A stretch of 64,000 nt of DNA from NCBI GenBank assembly GCA_002951995.1, contig CP019797.1:2278501-2342500 (forward strand). The letters run 5' to 3'. How positions within the stretch are numbered: the stretch's first letter is position 1; each line of letters begins with the position of its first letter. A program made the translations under genes and the position numbers. This stretch comes from Stenotrophomonas acidaminiphila. Its GTDB lineage: Bacteria; Pseudomonadota; Gammaproteobacteria; Xanthomonadales; Xanthomonadaceae. Below, in pieces: positions 19,701 to 28,829 of this stretch. The notes beneath the pieces were generated by a model. The model saw nothing but the letters and a program-made list of their open reading frames with translations. It had not been told where the DNA came from and ran no database searches.

Positions 19701-20602
19701 TCCTGGCGCCAGCGCGCGCGCAGCCGCAGGCTGTCGAAGCCGGCGACCGGCGGCTTGCCGCCGGCGGCGAAGGGCGCGCCGGCCAGTTCCAGCCGCTCCA
19801 GCGTGGCATCGGCGATGACCGACGCCACGCGGTGGTCGTTCAGCGCCACCCAGGTGCGGATCGTGCCGGTGCCGCGGCGCACGTCCAGGCCACCGACGTG
19901 CAGCAGCGCGCGCCAGGCCGACAGGTCGGCCGGTGCCGCCGCGATCCAGGCGGTGCCATCGCCACGCTGGCGCTGGAAATCGACCACCGCGGTCACCGGC
20001 GCGGCATCGTGGGCGATCCACGCCCGCGCACCCGCGCGGATGCGGTCGCCGTCCACGCGCAGGCGCAGGTCGATGCGCGGCAGTTCGGTGTCCAGCCCGA
20101 GCGACGGCGCGTCGAGCCGCAGGCGGCCGCCGATCACCTGCAGCTCGCCCAGCCGGCGCACGGTTTCCATCGGATCGCCGGCGGCGGCGGCAGTGGGCAG
20201 GCCGCGCACCGACCAGCGGCCATCGTCGGCCCGCTGCAGGGTCAGCGCCAGCCCGCGCAGGCGCAGTTCGGTCAGCGGCGCGCCGGGCAGCAACCCGGAA
20301 TACAGCGATACCAGCACCTCGGCCTGGCCGATGCGCACGCCTTCGCCCTGGCCGATGCGCAGGCCATCGAGCCGCAACAGCGGGCCGCGGCGGGTCCAGG
20401 CGGTGTCCAGGTGGTCGAACGCCACCGGCTGGCCGGCGCGCGCGCTCAGCCAGGCCGCCACCTTGTCCGGGTGCCGCTCCACCAGCGGCAGCAACTGGTT
20501 GAGGCTGCCCACCAGCACGGCCACGACCACCAGCAGCACGGCCAGCGCATAGATCGCATGGCGGCGCAGGTGGCGGAGACGGTAGCGCGACAGCACGGGC
20601 AT
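16782..20602 (-). CDS. yhdP: YhdP family AsmA-like phospholipid transport protein
   Basis: About 1273 residues after correction. There is one N-terminal membrane anchor ([18 protein letters not shown]), then a very long periplasmic beta-rich body with the DUF3971 region and a C-terminal AsmA2-like part ([21 protein letters not shown]). YhdP, with TamB and YdbH, carries phospholipids to the outer membrane in E. coli. The annotated frame has no stop before tldD. One extra base in the G run at 16824-16827 (C run in sense) would end the protein in GRRR and the stop at 16782-16784, 59 bases before tldD. The 3' end is therefore inferred. Confidence 0.85.
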
Positions 20603-20732
20603 CGGGTTCGGGGCCGGGAATCAGGGGCCAGGGGTCAGCAGGCAGCCGGGGCGGTCGCCTGCGGCACGCAGCGGGCCACATTGCCACACGGGCAATGAAC
20701 GCGGCCCGTTCCGCCGCGGTGCCGGCGCCTGC

Positions 20733-22223
20733 TCACAGCAGGACCACGTCGAATTGTTCCTGCAGGTACTGGTCGTCGGCCTGGAAGCGGATGCTCTTGC
20801 CCAGGAATTCCTCCAGCTCGGCAACCGCCGCCGATTCCTCGTCGGTGATGCGCGCCACCACCTTGGTCGAGGCGATCACCAGCAGCCGCGCGGCGTCGAA
20901 CTGGCGCACGGCGCGGGTGATCTCGCGGAAGATCTCGTAGGTGACCGTCTCGGTGGTCTTGATGCTGCCGCGCCCGCTGCATTCCGGGCACGGTTCGGAC
21001 AGCTGCCGCTCCAGGCTCTCGACCGTGCGCTTGCGGGTCATCTCCACCAGCCCCAGCGGCGAGAAGTCGTAGACGGTGGTCTTGGCATGGTCGCGCGCCA
21101 GCGATTTCTCCAGCGTGCGCAGGACCTGGCGGCGGTGCTCCGGATCGACCATGTCGATGAAGTCGATGATGATGATGCCGCCCAGGTTGCGCAGCCGCAG
21201 CTGCCGCGCCACCGACTGCGCCGCCTCCAGGTTGGTGCGGAACACCGTCTCCTCCAGGTTGCGCTGGCCGAGGAAGGAGCCGGTGTTGACGTCGATGGTG
21301 GTCATCGCCTCGGTCTGGTCGATGACCAGGTAACCGCCGGACTTGAGCGGCACCTGCTTGTCCAGCGCGCGTCCGATCTCGTCCTCCACCCCGTACAGGT
21401 CGAAGATCGGGCGGTCACCGGTGTACAGCTCCAGCTTCTCGGCCAGCACCGGCATGTACTTGGCGACGAACGCCTGCAGCTGGCCGAAGGTTTCCTTCGA
21501 GTCCACCTTCACCTTTTCCACGTCCTTGCGTATCAGGTCGCGCACCGAGCGCAGCGGCAGGCTCAGGTCCTCGTAGATGATGCTGCGCGGCGGCGCCTCG
21601 CGGCCGCGGCGCTCGACCACGTTCCACACCCGCGACAGGTAGGAGATGTCCTCGGCCAGCGCCTCGGCCGGCTGGCCTTCGGCGTTGGTGCGCACGATGT
21701 AGCCATAGCCGCCGTGCTGGGCGGATATCTCGGTGACCAGCGCCTTGAGCCGCGCACGCTCGGCCTCGTCCTCGATCCGCGCCGACACCCCGACCATCTT
21801 CGACTGCGGCAGCAGCACCAGGTAGCGCGAGGGAATGCTGACCTGGGTGGTCAGGCGCGCGCCCTTGCTGCCGATCGGGTCCTTGACCACCTGCACCACC
21901 ACGTCCTGGCCGTCGCGCAGCAGCTCGACGATCGGCACCGAGGACGGCAGCGGCAGACTGGGCGCGGTTTCCTCGGTGTCGGCGGCCACCGGTGCCGGCC
22001 GAACCACGTCGTTGGCATGCAGGAACGCGGCGCGCTCCAGCCCGACCTCGACGAATGCCGCCTGCATGCCCGGCATCACCCGCTGCACCCGGCCCTTGTA
22101 GATGTTGCCGACCACGCCGCGGCGCCAGCCACGCTCGATGTGCAGCTCCTGCAGCATGCCATTCTCGATCACCGCCACCCGGGTCTCGCGCGGGGTGACG
22201 TTCACCAGTATTTCCTCGGACAT
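20733..22223 (-). CDS. rng: Ribonuclease G
   Basis: 496 residues, close to E. coli RNase G. An S1-like RNA-binding domain lies at the N-terminus (RGVVGNIYKGRVQRVMPGMQ). The RNase E/G catalytic core contains the metal-binding DVNTG (TTIDVNTGSF) and IIIDFIDM, and the zinc-link CPECSGRG. It matures the 5' end of 16S rRNA and cleaves certain mRNAs. It starts four bases after the maf stop, as in the conserved maf-rng-yhdP-tldD order. Confidence 0.97.
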   Translation of the reverse strand: MSEEILVNVTPRETRVAVIENGMLQELHIERGWRRGVVGNIYKGRVQRVMPGMQAAFVEVGLERAAFLHANDVVRPAPVAADTEETAPSLPLPSSVPIVELLRDGQDVVVQVVKDPIGSKGARLTTQVSIPSRYLVLLPQSKMVGVSARIEDEAERARLKALVTEISAQHGGYGYIVRTNAEGQPAEALAEDISYLSRVWNVVERRGREAPPRSIIYEDLSLPLRSVRDLIRKDVEKVKVDSKETFGQLQAFVAKYMPVLAEKLELYTGDRPIFDLYGVEDEIGRALDKQVPLKSGGYLVIDQTEAMTTIDVNTGSFLGQRNLEETVFRTNLEAAQSVARQLRLRNLGGIIIIDFIDMVDPEHRRQVLRTLEKSLARDHAKTTVYDFSPLGLVEMTRKRTVESLERQLSEPCPECSGRGSIKTTETVTYEIFREITRAVRQFDAARLLVIASTKVVARITDEESAAVAELEEFLGKSIRFQADDQYLQEQFDVVLL

Positions 22224-22227
22224 CGGT

Positions 22228-22802
22228 TCAATCCTTCCCGGTCACGCCAAACCCGCGCAGCAGCGCGGCGGTCTGCTGCAGCGGCAGCCCCATCACGCCC
22301 GAATAGCTCCCCGCCAGCCGGCTGATCCAGCGTTCGGCGCCCCCCTGTATGGCATAAGCGCCGGCCTTGCCCATCGGCTCGCCACTGGCGACATAGGCGG
22401 CGATCTCGTCCTCGGCCATCGCCGCGAACGTCACCTCCGATTCGACCACCACTTGTGCCTCGCGGGCGGGCGCCGCCAGGGCCACCGCGGTGATCACCCG
22501 GTGGGTGCGCCCGGCCAGCGAGCGCAGCATCGCCGCGGCGTCGGCGGCATCGACGGGCTTGCCGTAGACGCGGTCGCCCAGCACCACTTCGGTGTCGGAA
22601 CCGAGTACCACCGGCTGCGGGTCGCCGACGACCTGCGCCAGCCCGGCGCGCGCCTTGTCCAGGGCGACCCGGCGCACATAGGCCAGCGGCGATTCGTCGG
22701 CGCCCCGGCATTCCGGGACCTCCAGGTCGAGCGCGCGGAACGGGATGTCCAGCCGCGCGAGCAGTTCGTTGCGACGGGGGAGCGGGAAGCAAGATAGAGC
22801 AT
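22228..22802 (-). CDS. maf: Maf family nucleoside-triphosphate pyrophosphatase, with a one-base frameshift
   Basis: Corrected length 191 residues. The first residues MLYLASRSP (ATG 22802) lie in one frame, while [20 protein letters not shown] and the rest to GFGVTGKD lie in another. One more base in the G run at 22776-22780 (C run in sense) joins them to give the family signature SRSPRRNELL. Further Maf marks are [16 protein letters not shown], the Thr-rich RTHRVITAV and the tail [11 protein letters not shown]. Maf proteins hydrolyse dTTP/UTP or modified nucleotides. The gene heads the maf-rng-yhdP-tldD run. Confidence 0.88.
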
Positions 22803-23010
22803 CGGCGAAGCATAACCTGCGCCCGTTGCGGCCGCGCCTGTCATCGGCGGCGCATGACCATGCTCGCCATGGCGGGGCGTTAGCGCCTACGCTGGGACGG
22901 TCGCCCCCTGAACGACCGGCAACTCCCCCGCCGCGGCCCCGACCCCGCGTGGCCTCACCGCCCGTTCATCGCCACCGCACCACCCTCGCATCCGTCCAAG
23001 GAGGATCCAC

Positions 23011-23745
23011 ATGCGCCATTCCACCCTCGCCCCGCTGCTGCTCGCCCTGTCTTTCGCTTCGGGAGCCCCGATGACCGCCCACGCCCAGAACGCCCCGGCC
23101 GTCGTGGCCAGCGACGCGACCCTGCTGAACATCTCCGCCCAGGCCGAAGCCCGGCGCGTCCCCGACGTGGCCACGCTGTCGGCCGGCGTGGTCACCCAGG
23201 CCGCCGACGGCAATACCGCCATGCGCGAGAACGCGGTGCAGATGGACAAGGTGATGGCCGCGATCAGGGCCGCCGGCATCGCCGAGCGCGACATCCAGAC
23301 CAGCGGCGTCAACCTCAACCCGCAGTACCGCTACGCCGACGACGAGGCGCCGAAGATCACCGGCTACCAGGCCAGCAACACCGTCAGCCTGAAAGTGCGC
23401 GACATCACCAGGCTGGGCAAGGTGCTCGACAGCCTGGCCGCGCAGGGCGCCAACCAGATCAACGGCCCCAGCTTCGAGATCGACCAGCCCGAGCCGGTCT
23501 ATGACGAGGCCCGCCTGGCCGCGCTGAAGAAGGCCCAGGCCCGCGCCGAGACCTACGCCAAGTCGCTGGGCCTGCGCGTGCGCCGCATCGTCAGCATCTC
23601 CGAAGGCAGCAGTGGCGGCTTCCGCCCGCCGATGCCGATGATGGCGATGGCGCGTGCCGGCAAGGCCGAAATGGATACCGCGGTGGCCCCGGGCGAGACC
23701 ACGCTGTCGGTCAACCTGGACGTGGTGTTCGAACTGGGCCGCTGA
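23011..23745 (+). CDS. SIMPL domain (DUF541) periplasmic protein
   Basis: 244 residues with a signal peptide (MTAHAQNA cleavage region). The SIMPL/DUF541 domain spans most of the mature part: LLNISAQAEARRVPDVATLS, MDKVMAAIRAAGIAERDIQT, ALKKAQARAETYAKSLGL and the closing strand LSVNLDVVFELG. Relatives include E. coli YggE, linked to oxidative stress, and the family can form periplasmic rings. A strong ribosome site AAGGAGGATC precedes the ATG. It is monocistronic, with a terminator at 23771. Confidence 0.92.
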   Translation: MRHSTLAPLLLALSFASGAPMTAHAQNAPAVVASDATLLNISAQAEARRVPDVATLSAGVVTQAADGNTAMRENAVQMDKVMAAIRAAGIAERDIQTSGVNLNPQYRYADDEAPKITGYQASNTVSLKVRDITRLGKVLDSLAAQGANQINGPSFEIDQPEPVYDEARLAALKKAQARAETYAKSLGLRVRRIVSISEGSSGGFRPPMPMMAMARAGKAEMDTAVAPGETTLSVNLDVVFELGR

Positions 23746-23770
23746 ACCCCAGGGGCACCCGGCCTTGCGG

Positions 23771-23796
23771 AAAACGGCGCCTGCGGGCGCCGTTTT
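23771..23796 (+). terminator. Rho-independent terminator
   Basis: An 11-bp perfect stem AAAACGGCGCC / GGCGCCGTTTT with a 4-base loop, 25 bases after the SIMPL gene stop. Confidence 0.8.
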
Positions 23797-23945
23797 GCTG
23801 TCTGCTGGCTGACCGGAAAACCCGCCCCCGCTTGCCGGATCGCGGATTTGCGGGCGCACTGGGGCTGCGCGGGCCGGGTCGATGCAACCCCGTCCCGCGC
23901 CACCGAGCGTTGTATCCGGCACACGCCCCTGCATGGAGGTGGTAC

Positions 23946-24608
23946 ATGGTCCGCACGCATTCCGGCACTTCCCCGATCCGTTTCGACACCTCCCGCATCC
24001 TCGCCTACAGCACGGCCATCGCGCTGCATGCGCTGGCGGCGGGACTGCTGCTGATTCCGCTGTCGCAGGCCCCCATCCGCAACGACGCCGTCCGCCAGGA
24101 GCCACGCTGGCAATTGCCGGAAATCGTCCCGGTGGTGCCAGTGCCACCGCCGACGGAAGTCCCGGTGGTCAGCCACACCCCGCCGCCGACCCGCCACGCC
24201 CTGCCGGCCCCGGTGGAGGACGCGCCGATGCCGGTGTTCGCCACCGAGGCGGTCATCGCGCCACCGGCCGCGGCCGTCGCGCCGACCGATACTGCCGCGG
24301 TGGCCGATTCGGTCGCCCCGCCAGCGCCACTGGCGGGCGTGCAGCTGCGCTACCTGCATGCGCCGGCCCCGACCTACCCGCGTGACGCGCTGCGCGTCGG
24401 CGCGCAGGGCACGGTGACCCTGCGCGTGCTGGTCGACGTCGACGGCTCGCCGCTGGAAGTGCGGGTGGAGCGCAGCAGCGGCAACCGCAGCCTGGACAAC
24501 GCCGCGCGCACCCAGGTACTGCGGCAGTGGAAGTTCCAGCCGGCCATCGACAACGGCCGGCCGGTGCAGGCCTATGGCCTGGTGCCGGTGGATTTCAAGC
24601 TGAATTGA
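23946..24608 (+). CDS. TonB family energy transducer
   Basis: 220 residues. One N-terminal membrane helix (ILAYSTAIALHALAAGLLLI) contains the Ser/His pair typical of TonB. A proline-rich spanner follows (VVPVPPPTEVPVVSHTPPPT). The C-terminal TonB domain has PTYPRDALRVGAQGTVTLRV and the SSGNRSLDNAA motif, ending WKFQPAIDNGRPV. It passes proton-motive energy from ExbB/ExbD to outer-membrane receptors. No exbB or exbD is nearby. The start ATG 23946 has GGAGGT upstream. The next gene is a TonB-dependent receptor, suggesting dedicated pairing. Confidence 0.88.
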   Translation: MVRTHSGTSPIRFDTSRILAYSTAIALHALAAGLLLIPLSQAPIRNDAVRQEPRWQLPEIVPVVPVPPPTEVPVVSHTPPPTRHALPAPVEDAPMPVFATEAVIAPPAAAVAPTDTAAVADSVAPPAPLAGVQLRYLHAPAPTYPRDALRVGAQGTVTLRVLVDVDGSPLEVRVERSSGNRSLDNAARTQVLRQWKFQPAIDNGRPVQAYGLVPVDFKLN

Positions 24609-24791
24609 GCCCGTCCCCGGACCGCCGGGAAGCGCCCCGCCGCGCTTCCCGGCGGGCACCGGCGTGAAGGCGCGCGTATTAATCCATTTTTCACGATCAC
24701 CTCACCTGGGGAAAACATAGATTCGCGGCCGTCGATGTCCCTGGCCGCCGGTCCGGCGGTCGCCTGCCGCAGTTCCCTTGGAGAGAAGACT

Positions 24792-27623
24792 GTGAAACAT
24801 CCGACCCATCGGCAGCCCGCCTGCCGCCCGAACCGTCTCTGCGCCGGCATTGCCACCAGCCTCGCGCGCCTGCTGCTGGTCCCGGCCACGCTGGCCATCG
24901 CCGCCCCGGCCGCACTCGCGCAGAGCGCTGCGGATGACAAGCCCACCAACCTCGACCGCATCACCGTCACCGGTTCCAACATCCCGCGGGTCACCACCGA
25001 GACCGCTTCGCCGGTGCAGGTGATCACCCGCCAGGAGATCGACCGCACCGGCAAGGCCACCATCGGCGAGTACCTGCAGACCCTGACCAGCGACGGCGCC
25101 GGCTCCATCCCCAAGAGCTTCGGCACCGGCTTCGCCGGCGGCGGCTCCGGCATCTCGCTGCGCGGCCTCGGCGCGGCATCGACCCTGGTGCTGCTCAATG
25201 GCCGCCGCATGGCGCCCTACGGCCTGGCCGACGATGGCCAGAAGGTGTTCACCGACCTCAGCGTGATCCCGATGGACGCGGTCGAGCGGGTGGAGGTGCT
25301 GAAGGACGGCGCCTCGGCCATCTATGGCTCGGATGCCATCGCCGGCGTGGTCAACATCATCCTGCGCAACGACTTCACCGGCGCCATCGCCAAGGCGTCC
25401 TATGGCATGTCCGGCGACAGCGACGGCAATGCCCGCCGCGGTTCGCTGACCGCGGGCATCGGCAGCCTCGCCGAGGACGGCTTCAACGCCTTCATCAGCC
25501 TCGACGTCAGCAAGACCGACGGCATCCGCATCTCCGACCGCCGCAACCGCAAGTGGATCGGCAACGGCGACCTCAGCCCCTACGGCTACGACCGCGTCGC
25601 CGGCGGCCAGAACTTCCCGCTCAACGGCGCCATCACCGCCGGCGGCACCGTGGCCGGCAATTCCCCGGCGGGCAGCATCCGCGATCCGTTGACCGGGCTG
25701 TACCAGTCGCTGCCGGGCTGCGCGCAATTCTCCAGCATCACCCCGGCCGACCCCGGTGGCGGCTGCCTGTGGGAAACCCAGGACTTCCGCAGCCTGAGCC
25801 CGAGCGAGGAGTTCGGCAACCTGTTCGCGCGCGGCACGTTCGCGCTGTCGGACAACTTCGAGCTGTACGGCGAGTTCGGCTACTCGAAGAAGAAAACCGA
25901 GTTCTACAACACGCCCAGCGGCGTCTCCGGCTCGTGGGGCTATCCAGGCGGGCCGGTCAACGCCAGCAGCGGCGCCGGCGCCACCGTGCTCGGTGCCGGG
26001 CACCCGGACAACCCGCTGGGCGCCAACGCGCGGCTGCGCTACGCCGCCTTCGACGTGGGCCCGCGCGTGACCCGCAACACCAATGAGTTCACCCGCTTCC
26101 TGGTCGGCATGAAGGGCACCGTGGGCGACTGGGACATCGACACCGCCTACCTGCACTCGGCCACGCAGCTGGTCAACGAGCGCACCGGCTTCCTGCGCTA
26201 CAGCCACGTGCGCACCGCGCTGTCCGACCCGAACAGCCCGGTCGGCTGGTGGCGCCTGGGGGCCAACGCCGGGCTCAACTCGCAGGCCCTGTACGACTAC
26301 ATTTCGCCCACGATCCATGCCAACGCCAACACCAGCCTGGACATGATCGACTTCAAGGCGTCGCGCACCCTCACCGAGCTGCGCGGCGGCCCGTTGGGGC
26401 TGGCCTTCGGCGCCGAGTACCGGCGGCAGAAGGCGCAGCTCGATCCGCAGACCTACACCGATATCGGCGACATCATCGGCCTGGGTTATTCGGCCTACAA
26501 GGGCACCCAGAAAGTAACCGTCGGCTACGTGGAAATGGTGGCGCCGGTGCTGCCGTCGCTGGAACTGTCCGGCGCCTTCCGCGTGGACAAGTACCAGGGC
26601 GGCGACACCGCGAGCACGCCCAAGCTGGGCGTGAAGTGGACCCCGGCCGAATGGATCGCGCTGCGCGCCACCTACGCCGAGGGCTTCCGCGCCCCGGGCG
26701 CGGCCGAAGCCGGCGATGGCGGGCTGGCGGCGTTCAGCACCGCGCGCGACCCGGTGCGCTGCCCCGGCGGCACCCCGGCGCCCGGCGCCACCGCGGCGGA
26801 CTGCGCGGTCAACCTGGCGATCATCACCTCGGCCAACCCCAACCTGAAGCCGGAGAAGTCCAAGAGCTACACCGCCGGCCTGGTGCTGGACCCGACCTCG
26901 ACCACCACGCTGACCTTCGACGCCTGGCAGATCAAGCGCACCAACGAGATCAACCAGGGCGATACCGACCAGGCCCTGGCCGCCGGCCGCGGCGTGCGCT
27001 CGGACAACGACCTGCCGGGCATCCCCAACAGCGGCAGCCTGCTGGCGGTGAGCGTGGACTACATCAACTCGGCGCAGACCACGGTGCGTGGTTTCGACTT
27101 CGACATCCGCCAGCGCGTGCCGCTGGGCGACTACGGCAAGCTGGTGGCGGACCTGCAGTGGACCCGGATCAACTCGTTCAAGCGCGACGATGGCGCCGGC
27201 GCGGTGTACGAGTACGCCGGCACCCATGGCAACTGCGACGTGACCAACTGCATCGGCACGCCCAAGGACCGCCTCAACCTCGGCCTGACCTGGGACATGG
27301 ACCGCTTCAGCGTCAGCGCCATCGCCAACTACATCGGCAGCCTCGACAACGTCGCGTTCAAGGGCGACAGCTGCGCCAACCACTTCACCGACGGCAGCGA
27401 TGCCCCGGACGGCTGCAAGCTGCCGTCGTTCTACAGCATCGACCTGTCCGGGCGCTGGCGCGTCACCGATGCGTTCGAGGTGTTCGGCTCGGTGCAGAAC
27501 CTGACCGACCGCATCGCCCCGCTCGATCCGCTGACCTATGGCGCGGTCAACTACAACCCGCTGCACTACAGCGGCGCCATCGGCCGTTACTACACCCTGG
27601 GCGCGAAGTACACGTTCAACTGA
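24792..27623 (+). CDS. TonB-dependent outer-membrane receptor
   Basis: 943 residues. A signal peptide (LARLLLVPATLAIAAPAALA-QS) precedes the TonB box LDRITVTGSNIPR and a plug domain (PVQVITRQEIDRTGKATIGE; LLNGRRM; DGASAIYGSDAIAGVVNII). The rest is a 22-stranded barrel ending in an aromatic-type strand (YTLGAKYTFN). The start is GTG 24792 with GGAGAG upstream. Its plug class is the oligopeptide/carbohydrate-type receptor abundant in Xanthomonadaceae, but the ligand cannot be told. It follows a TonB gene and ends in a strong hairpin. Confidence 0.93.
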   Translation: MKHPTHRQPACRPNRLCAGIATSLARLLLVPATLAIAAPAALAQSAADDKPTNLDRITVTGSNIPRVTTETASPVQVITRQEIDRTGKATIGEYLQTLTSDGAGSIPKSFGTGFAGGGSGISLRGLGAASTLVLLNGRRMAPYGLADDGQKVFTDLSVIPMDAVERVEVLKDGASAIYGSDAIAGVVNIILRNDFTGAIAKASYGMSGDSDGNARRGSLTAGIGSLAEDGFNAFISLDVSKTDGIRISDRRNRKWIGNGDLSPYGYDRVAGGQNFPLNGAITAGGTVAGNSPAGSIRDPLTGLYQSLPGCAQFSSITPADPGGGCLWETQDFRSLSPSEEFGNLFARGTFALSDNFELYGEFGYSKKKTEFYNTPSGVSGSWGYPGGPVNASSGAGATVLGAGHPDNPLGANARLRYAAFDVGPRVTRNTNEFTRFLVGMKGTVGDWDIDTAYLHSATQLVNERTGFLRYSHVRTALSDPNSPVGWWRLGANAGLNSQALYDYISPTIHANANTSLDMIDFKASRTLTELRGGPLGLAFGAEYRRQKAQLDPQTYTDIGDIIGLGYSAYKGTQKVTVGYVEMVAPVLPSLELSGAFRVDKYQGGDTASTPKLGVKWTPAEWIALRATYAEGFRAPGAAEAGDGGLAAFSTARDPVRCPGGTPAPGATAADCAVNLAIITSANPNLKPEKSKSYTAGLVLDPTSTTTLTFDAWQIKRTNEINQGDTDQALAAGRGVRSDNDLPGIPNSGSLLAVSVDYINSAQTTVRGFDFDIRQRVPLGDYGKLVADLQWTRINSFKRDDGAGAVYEYAGTHGNCDVTNCIGTPKDRLNLGLTWDMDRFSVSAIANYIGSLDNVAFKGDSCANHFTDGSDAPDGCKLPSFYSIDLSGRWRVTDAFEVFGSVQNLTDRIAPLDPLTYGAVNYNPLHYSGAIGRYYTLGAKYTFN

Positions 27624-27642
27624 TCGGCCACGGATCGCCGGC

Positions 27643-27674
27643 TGCACAGGCCCGGGCATGCCCGGGCCTGTGCA
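27643..27674 (+). terminator. Terminator after the TonB-dependent receptor
   Basis: A 14-bp perfect stem TGCACAGGCCCGGG / CCCGGGCCTGTGCA with loop CATG, followed by TTT, 19 bases after the receptor stop. Confidence 0.75.
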
Positions 27675-27701
27675 TTTCCGGCCGGCAGCGCGCGCGCAAC
27701 G

Positions 27702-27732
27702 AAAAAGGCCTGCATCTTGCGATGCAGGCCTT
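27702..27732 (-). terminator. Terminator of tRNA-Asn transcript
   Basis: Stem AAGGCCTGCATC / GATGCAGGCCTT with loop TTGC, followed on the minus strand by TTTTTC. It lies 7 bases beyond the tRNA 3' CCA. Confidence 0.85.
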
Positions 27733-27738
27733 CGAATC

Positions 27739-27815
27739 TGGCGCCCGAAGTTGGACTCGAACCAACGACCCCCTGATTAACAGTCAAGTGCTCTAACCGG
27801 CTGAGCTATTCGGGC
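27739..27815 (-). tRNA. tRNA-Asn (anticodon GTT)
   Basis: 77 bases with encoded CCA. The acceptor stem GCCCGAA pairs with TTCGGGC; the D arm is AGCTCAGCCGGTTAGAGC; the anticodon loop reads CTGTTAA (anticodon GTT, asparagine); the T arm holds GGTTCGAGTCC. It lies 24 bases downstream of rlmH on the same strand and has its own terminator. Confidence 0.97.
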
Positions 27816-27839
27816 GGGGACGCGCATTCTATACGCATG

Positions 27840-28310
27840 TCAGGCGCGATGGTAGGGGTGATTGGCGAGCATCGCCGCGGCGCGGTACAACTGCTCGGCC
27901 ACCACCAGCCGCACCAGCATGTGCGGCAGGGTCAGCGGCCCGATCGACCATTTCTCGTCGGCGCTCGCCGACACCTCCGGTGAATGCCCTTCCGGGCCAC
28001 CGATCAGGAACGCCAGGTCGCGCCCCTGTGCGCGCCAGTGCTCCAGCCGCTGCGCGAGCTGCTCGGAACTGAGCTGGCGCCCGGGCACGTCCAGCGCCAC
28101 CACGTACGGATTCTTCGGCAGCGCCGCCAGCACCCGCCGGCCTTCGTCCTCGATCGCGCGCCTGGGGTCGCGCCCCTTGCCACGCAGGCCCGGCTCGATC
28201 TCCACCAGCTCCAGCGGCAACCAGTGCGACAGGCGCTTCTGGTACTCGGCGAATCCCTGCGCCACCCACGATGGCGCGCGTTCCCCGGTGGCGATCAGTC
28301 TGGCTTTCAT
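27840..28310 (-). CDS. rlmH: 23S rRNA (pseudouridine1915-N3)-methyltransferase RlmH
   Basis: 156 residues, the normal size. RlmH is a SPOUT-class, knotted, homodimeric enzyme that methylates pseudouridine 1915 in helix 69 of 23S rRNA using S-adenosylmethionine. The cofactor knot is visible in DLAFLIGGPEGHSPEV, and the C-terminal LPHMLVRLVVAEQLYRA and NHPYHRA tail is diagnostic. It is the last gene of the leuS-lptE-holA-nadD-rsfS-rlmH run. Confidence 0.97.
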   Translation of the reverse strand: MKARLIATGERAPSWVAQGFAEYQKRLSHWLPLELVEIEPGLRGKGRDPRRAIEDEGRRVLAALPKNPYVVALDVPGRQLSSEQLAQRLEHWRAQGRDLAFLIGGPEGHSPEVSASADEKWSIGPLTLPHMLVRLVVAEQLYRAAAMLANHPYHRA

Positions 28311-28341
28311 GGCGCGGCTCCCGGCACGGCGTCGAAACGAA

Positions 28342-28363
28342 GACGGCGCCCTGCGGCGCCGTC
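28342..28363 (-). terminator. Hairpin between rsfS and rlmH
   Basis: A 9-bp perfect stem GACGGCGCC / GGCGCCGTC with a 4-base loop in the 75-base spacer. On the minus strand it is followed by TTCGTTTCG, so it may attenuate transcription into rlmH rather than stop it. Confidence 0.45.
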
Positions 28364-28385
28364 GCGTGGCATGTGGCCGGGCAGG

Positions 28386-28799
28386 TCAGCCGGCCTGCTG
28401 CTCGTCGTCGGCCGCCGACGGCGGCTGGTCGCCCACCGTCCACAGGCGCTCGAGCGCGTAGAACTCGCGCACGCGCGGCAGCATCACGTGCACGATCACG
28501 TCGCCCAGGTCCACCAGCACCCACTCGGCCTCGCGCTCGCCCTCAACGCCCAGCGGCATCACCCCGAGGTCCTTGGCGAAGCGCACCACTTCGTCACCGA
28601 TGGACTTGACGTGGCGCGTCGACGTGCCCGAAGCGATGACCAGGTAATCCGCCACGCTGGACTTGCCGCGGACGTCGATCTCCACGGCGTCCTTGGCCTT
28701 GAGCTCCTCCAGCGCCGCGTGCACGGAGGCCAGCAGGGCGGGAACGGACGGCGGCGGATTGGGCAACTGGGTCTTGATGACTTGGGCTTCGGTGGTCAA
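28386..28799 (-). CDS. rsfS: Ribosomal silencing factor RsfS
   Basis: 137 residues. RsfS (formerly RsfA/YbeB) binds ribosomal protein uL14 and blocks subunit joining in starved cells. The conserved core [20 protein letters not shown] and the tail [18 protein letters not shown] are present. The start is TTG 28799, giving [13 protein letters not shown], the N-terminus seen in Xanthomonadaceae. An upstream ATG would run into the end of nadD. A C-terminal acidic tail (SAADDEQQ) is normal for this clade. Confidence 0.92.
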   Translation of the reverse strand: MTTEAQVIKTQLPNPPPSVPALLASVHAALEELKAKDAVEIDVRGKSSVADYLVIASGTSTRHVKSIGDEVVRFAKDLGVMPLGVEGEREAEWVLVDLGDVIVHVMLPRVREFYALERLWTVGDQPPSAADDEQQAG

Positions 28800-28829
28800 A
28801 GCGGCAGAACTCGATGAATTGAAGCGGCG

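Noticed and set aside
16782..20602. Novel natural YhdP-TldD fusion protein
   Set aside because: The linker is unlike protein, and single-base restoration of two G/C runs gives two normal genes.
15593..20698. 1701-codon plus-strand frame opposite yhdP-tldD
   Set aside because: Low-complexity antisense shadow; yhdP and tldD motifs are on the minus strand.
24702..27659. 985-codon minus-strand frame opposite the TonB-dependent receptor
   Set aside because: No start signal or domain; the receptor on the plus strand has signal peptide, plug and barrel.
27739..27815. tRNA-Asn as attachment site of an integrated element
   Set aside because: No integrase and no repeated tRNA 3' end were seen near the block; kept only as a weak possibility in the findings.
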